42,632 nucleotides of DNA from Sphingorhabdus sp. (GTDB lineage: Bacteria > Pseudomonadota > Alphaproteobacteria > Sphingomonadales > Sphingomonadaceae), in assembly GCF_029865925.1 (NCBI RefSeq), contig NZ_JARXAI010000085.1, positions 1-42,632 on the forward strand, read 5' to 3'. The position numbers and the translations under genes are program-made. The notes under the pieces were generated by a model. That model had not been told where the DNA came from and ran no database searches. It saw nothing but the letters and a program-made list of their open reading frames with translations. Shown in pieces: positions 41,785-42,632 of the stretch; within the stretch, counting starts at the first letter, position 1; every line of letters begins with the position of its first letter.

Positions 41785-42632
41785 ATGCCGAGTTTTGCCG
41801 CCAGCTTCGTTGGATTTATGTTGCGCACCACAGGCCATTATCGCCGGATGTTTACAGGCGGGCCGCAATTTCAGAAAAACATTTCTAAGGTCCGTTCGGG
41901 CCCGCAGCCGTCGCCAGCTGTAAAGGCCGGTCTCGACGTGCGGCAAAGCACGTTTCAGGGCCGCCCTGTCTGGCATATAGCGCCTAAGGACCGCGCGCCA
42001 AGCGCCCATGTCCTGTTCTGGCATGGCGGCGGATATGTGTATCCTGCAACCTCCGTCCATTGGAAATTTCTGTCCCGCATGGCGTCGCAATATGGCTGGT
42101 CGGTAACCGCGCCGCTTTATCCCCTCGCGCCCGAAAATGCCGCCGCGCATATTACATCTTGGGCCAATGATTATTACGCCGCTTACAGGGATGAGATCGG
42201 CCATAAGCCTTTTGTCATGGGTGGGGATTCCGCGGGCGGCGGCCTGACCGCAGCATTGGCGCAAATGGCACGCGATGCGGCGCAGCCCTTGCCTGCTGCC
42301 CTGTTGCTCATTTGCCCTTGGCTCAATTTGGACCCAGCCCATCCCGATCAGTTGAAAACGGAACCGCGCGACGGGATATTGACCATCAGCGGCATTTCCG
42401 AAGGCGGCACGCTGTACGCCGGCGACTTGCCGCGCACGGACCCACGGTGCAGCCCGATCTTTGGCAATTGGGATGGCTTACCCTCCATTTTGGCCTTTGC
42501 CGGCGGCGATGATATCTTGGTAACAGACTCGCGCGCGCTAAAAGCCAAGCTGCCTTCGGTGGAGGTTACGGAGCTTTCGGGCATGATGCACGACTGGCCG
42601 ATCTTTAGCTTCAGCGAGTCGCGCAAGGCCCA
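41785..42632 (+). CDS. Alpha/beta hydrolase, hormone-sensitive-lipase family (3' end beyond the window)
   Basis: About 282 codons are visible and the frame is open at the window edge. HSL-family motifs are readable: oxyanion HGGG in LFWHGGGYVYPATS, nucleophile motif GDSAGG in FVMGGDSAGGGLTAALA, acid in FAGGDDILVTDS and the His in GMMHDWPIF. It is a serine esterase or lipase of small esters, probably cytoplasmic as no signal peptide is seen. ATG 41785 has AGGGGAG about 8 bases upstream. All catalytic residues are in the window, so only a short tail should be missing. Confidence 0.9.
   Translation, partial: MPSFAASFVGFMLRTTGHYRRMFTGGPQFQKNISKVRSGPQPSPAVKAGLDVRQSTFQGRPVWHIAPKDRAPSAHVLFWHGGGYVYPATSVHWKFLSRMASQYGWSVTAPLYPLAPENAAAHITSWANDYYAAYRDEIGHKPFVMGGDSAGGGLTAALAQMARDAAQPLPAALLLICPWLNLDPAHPDQLKTEPRDGILTISGISEGGTLYAGDLPRTDPRCSPIFGNWDGLPSILAFAGGDDILVTDSRALKAKLPSVEVTELSGMMHDWPIFSFSESRKA

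Noticed and set aside
1-42632. CRISPR arrays, tRNA or rRNA genes, insertion sequences or prophage genes
   Set aside because: No regularly spaced repeats, no tRNA-like T-arm with matching acceptor stem, and no transposase, integrase or phage structural motif were found by reading both strands.

Overview
The window looks like chromosomal DNA of an alphaproteobacterium. The best guess is Sphingomonadales, inferred from gene families and layout: a Mla-type system with a STAS-MlaE permease and an auxiliary lipoprotein, a fused ThiS-ThiG, an aroQ-accB-accC operon, and a small CxxC protein beside a cupin hydroxylase. Gene density is high, many neighbours overlap by 1-4 bases, and several starts are GTG or TTG. 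I saw no rRNA, tRNA, CRISPR array, phage or insertion sequence. The genus is not resolved from sequence alone.

Left end (1-5901): an operon-like run of the tail of an HMG-CoA lyase-like gene, HyuA and HyuB (hydantoinase/oxoprolinase/ketone carboxylase superfamily), a family III CoA-transferase and an N-carbamoylsarcosine amidase-like cysteine hydrolase. It reads as a catabolic pathway of unknown substrate and is the best candidate here for an undescribed system. Next come a threonine-aldolase-like lyase overlapping an EamA exporter (6000-7957), an NAD-dependent epimerase (minus), PgeF with an MHS-type MFS transporter, and a HAD-IB phosphatase (minus).

Middle (11684-22907): a four-gene Mla/MCE lipid transport operon ending in an intrinsic terminator that lies inside the last codons of the convergent midA-like gene. 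Then lgt (minus), an acyl-CoA synthetase, glnD, and an OmpA-like porin (minus). A 488-bp gene-poor, partly AT-rich stretch follows.

Right half (23396-42632): RluE-like pseudouridine synthase, a short CxxC protein absent from simple ATG-based gene calling, a RoxA-like cupin hydroxylase, a small membrane protein, a YqaA-type membrane protein, a VOC protein, and a secreted-protein gene broken by an in-frame TAA. Then lnt carrying a palindromic repeat inside its coding region, metK with an 18-bp palindrome in its leader, trmB preceded by a perfect hairpin, an unrecognised gene, a LytS/LytTR two-component pair, a thiS-thiG fusion (minus), aroQ-accB-accC followed by a VanX-like dipeptidase lipoprotein, a secreted amidohydrolase, a 2OG-Fe(II) oxygenase, a secreted DUF885 metallohydrolase, and an alpha/beta hydrolase cut by the window edge.

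Themes that tie genes together: envelope building (lgt, lnt, mla, ompA, VanX-like), central metabolism (metK, acc, aroQ, thiSG, glnD) and small-molecule catabolism and transport (hyu cluster, MFS, amidohydrolases). Two apparent gene lesions lie within 3 kb (24123-24128 and 26997-26999), so read-level accuracy there matters.
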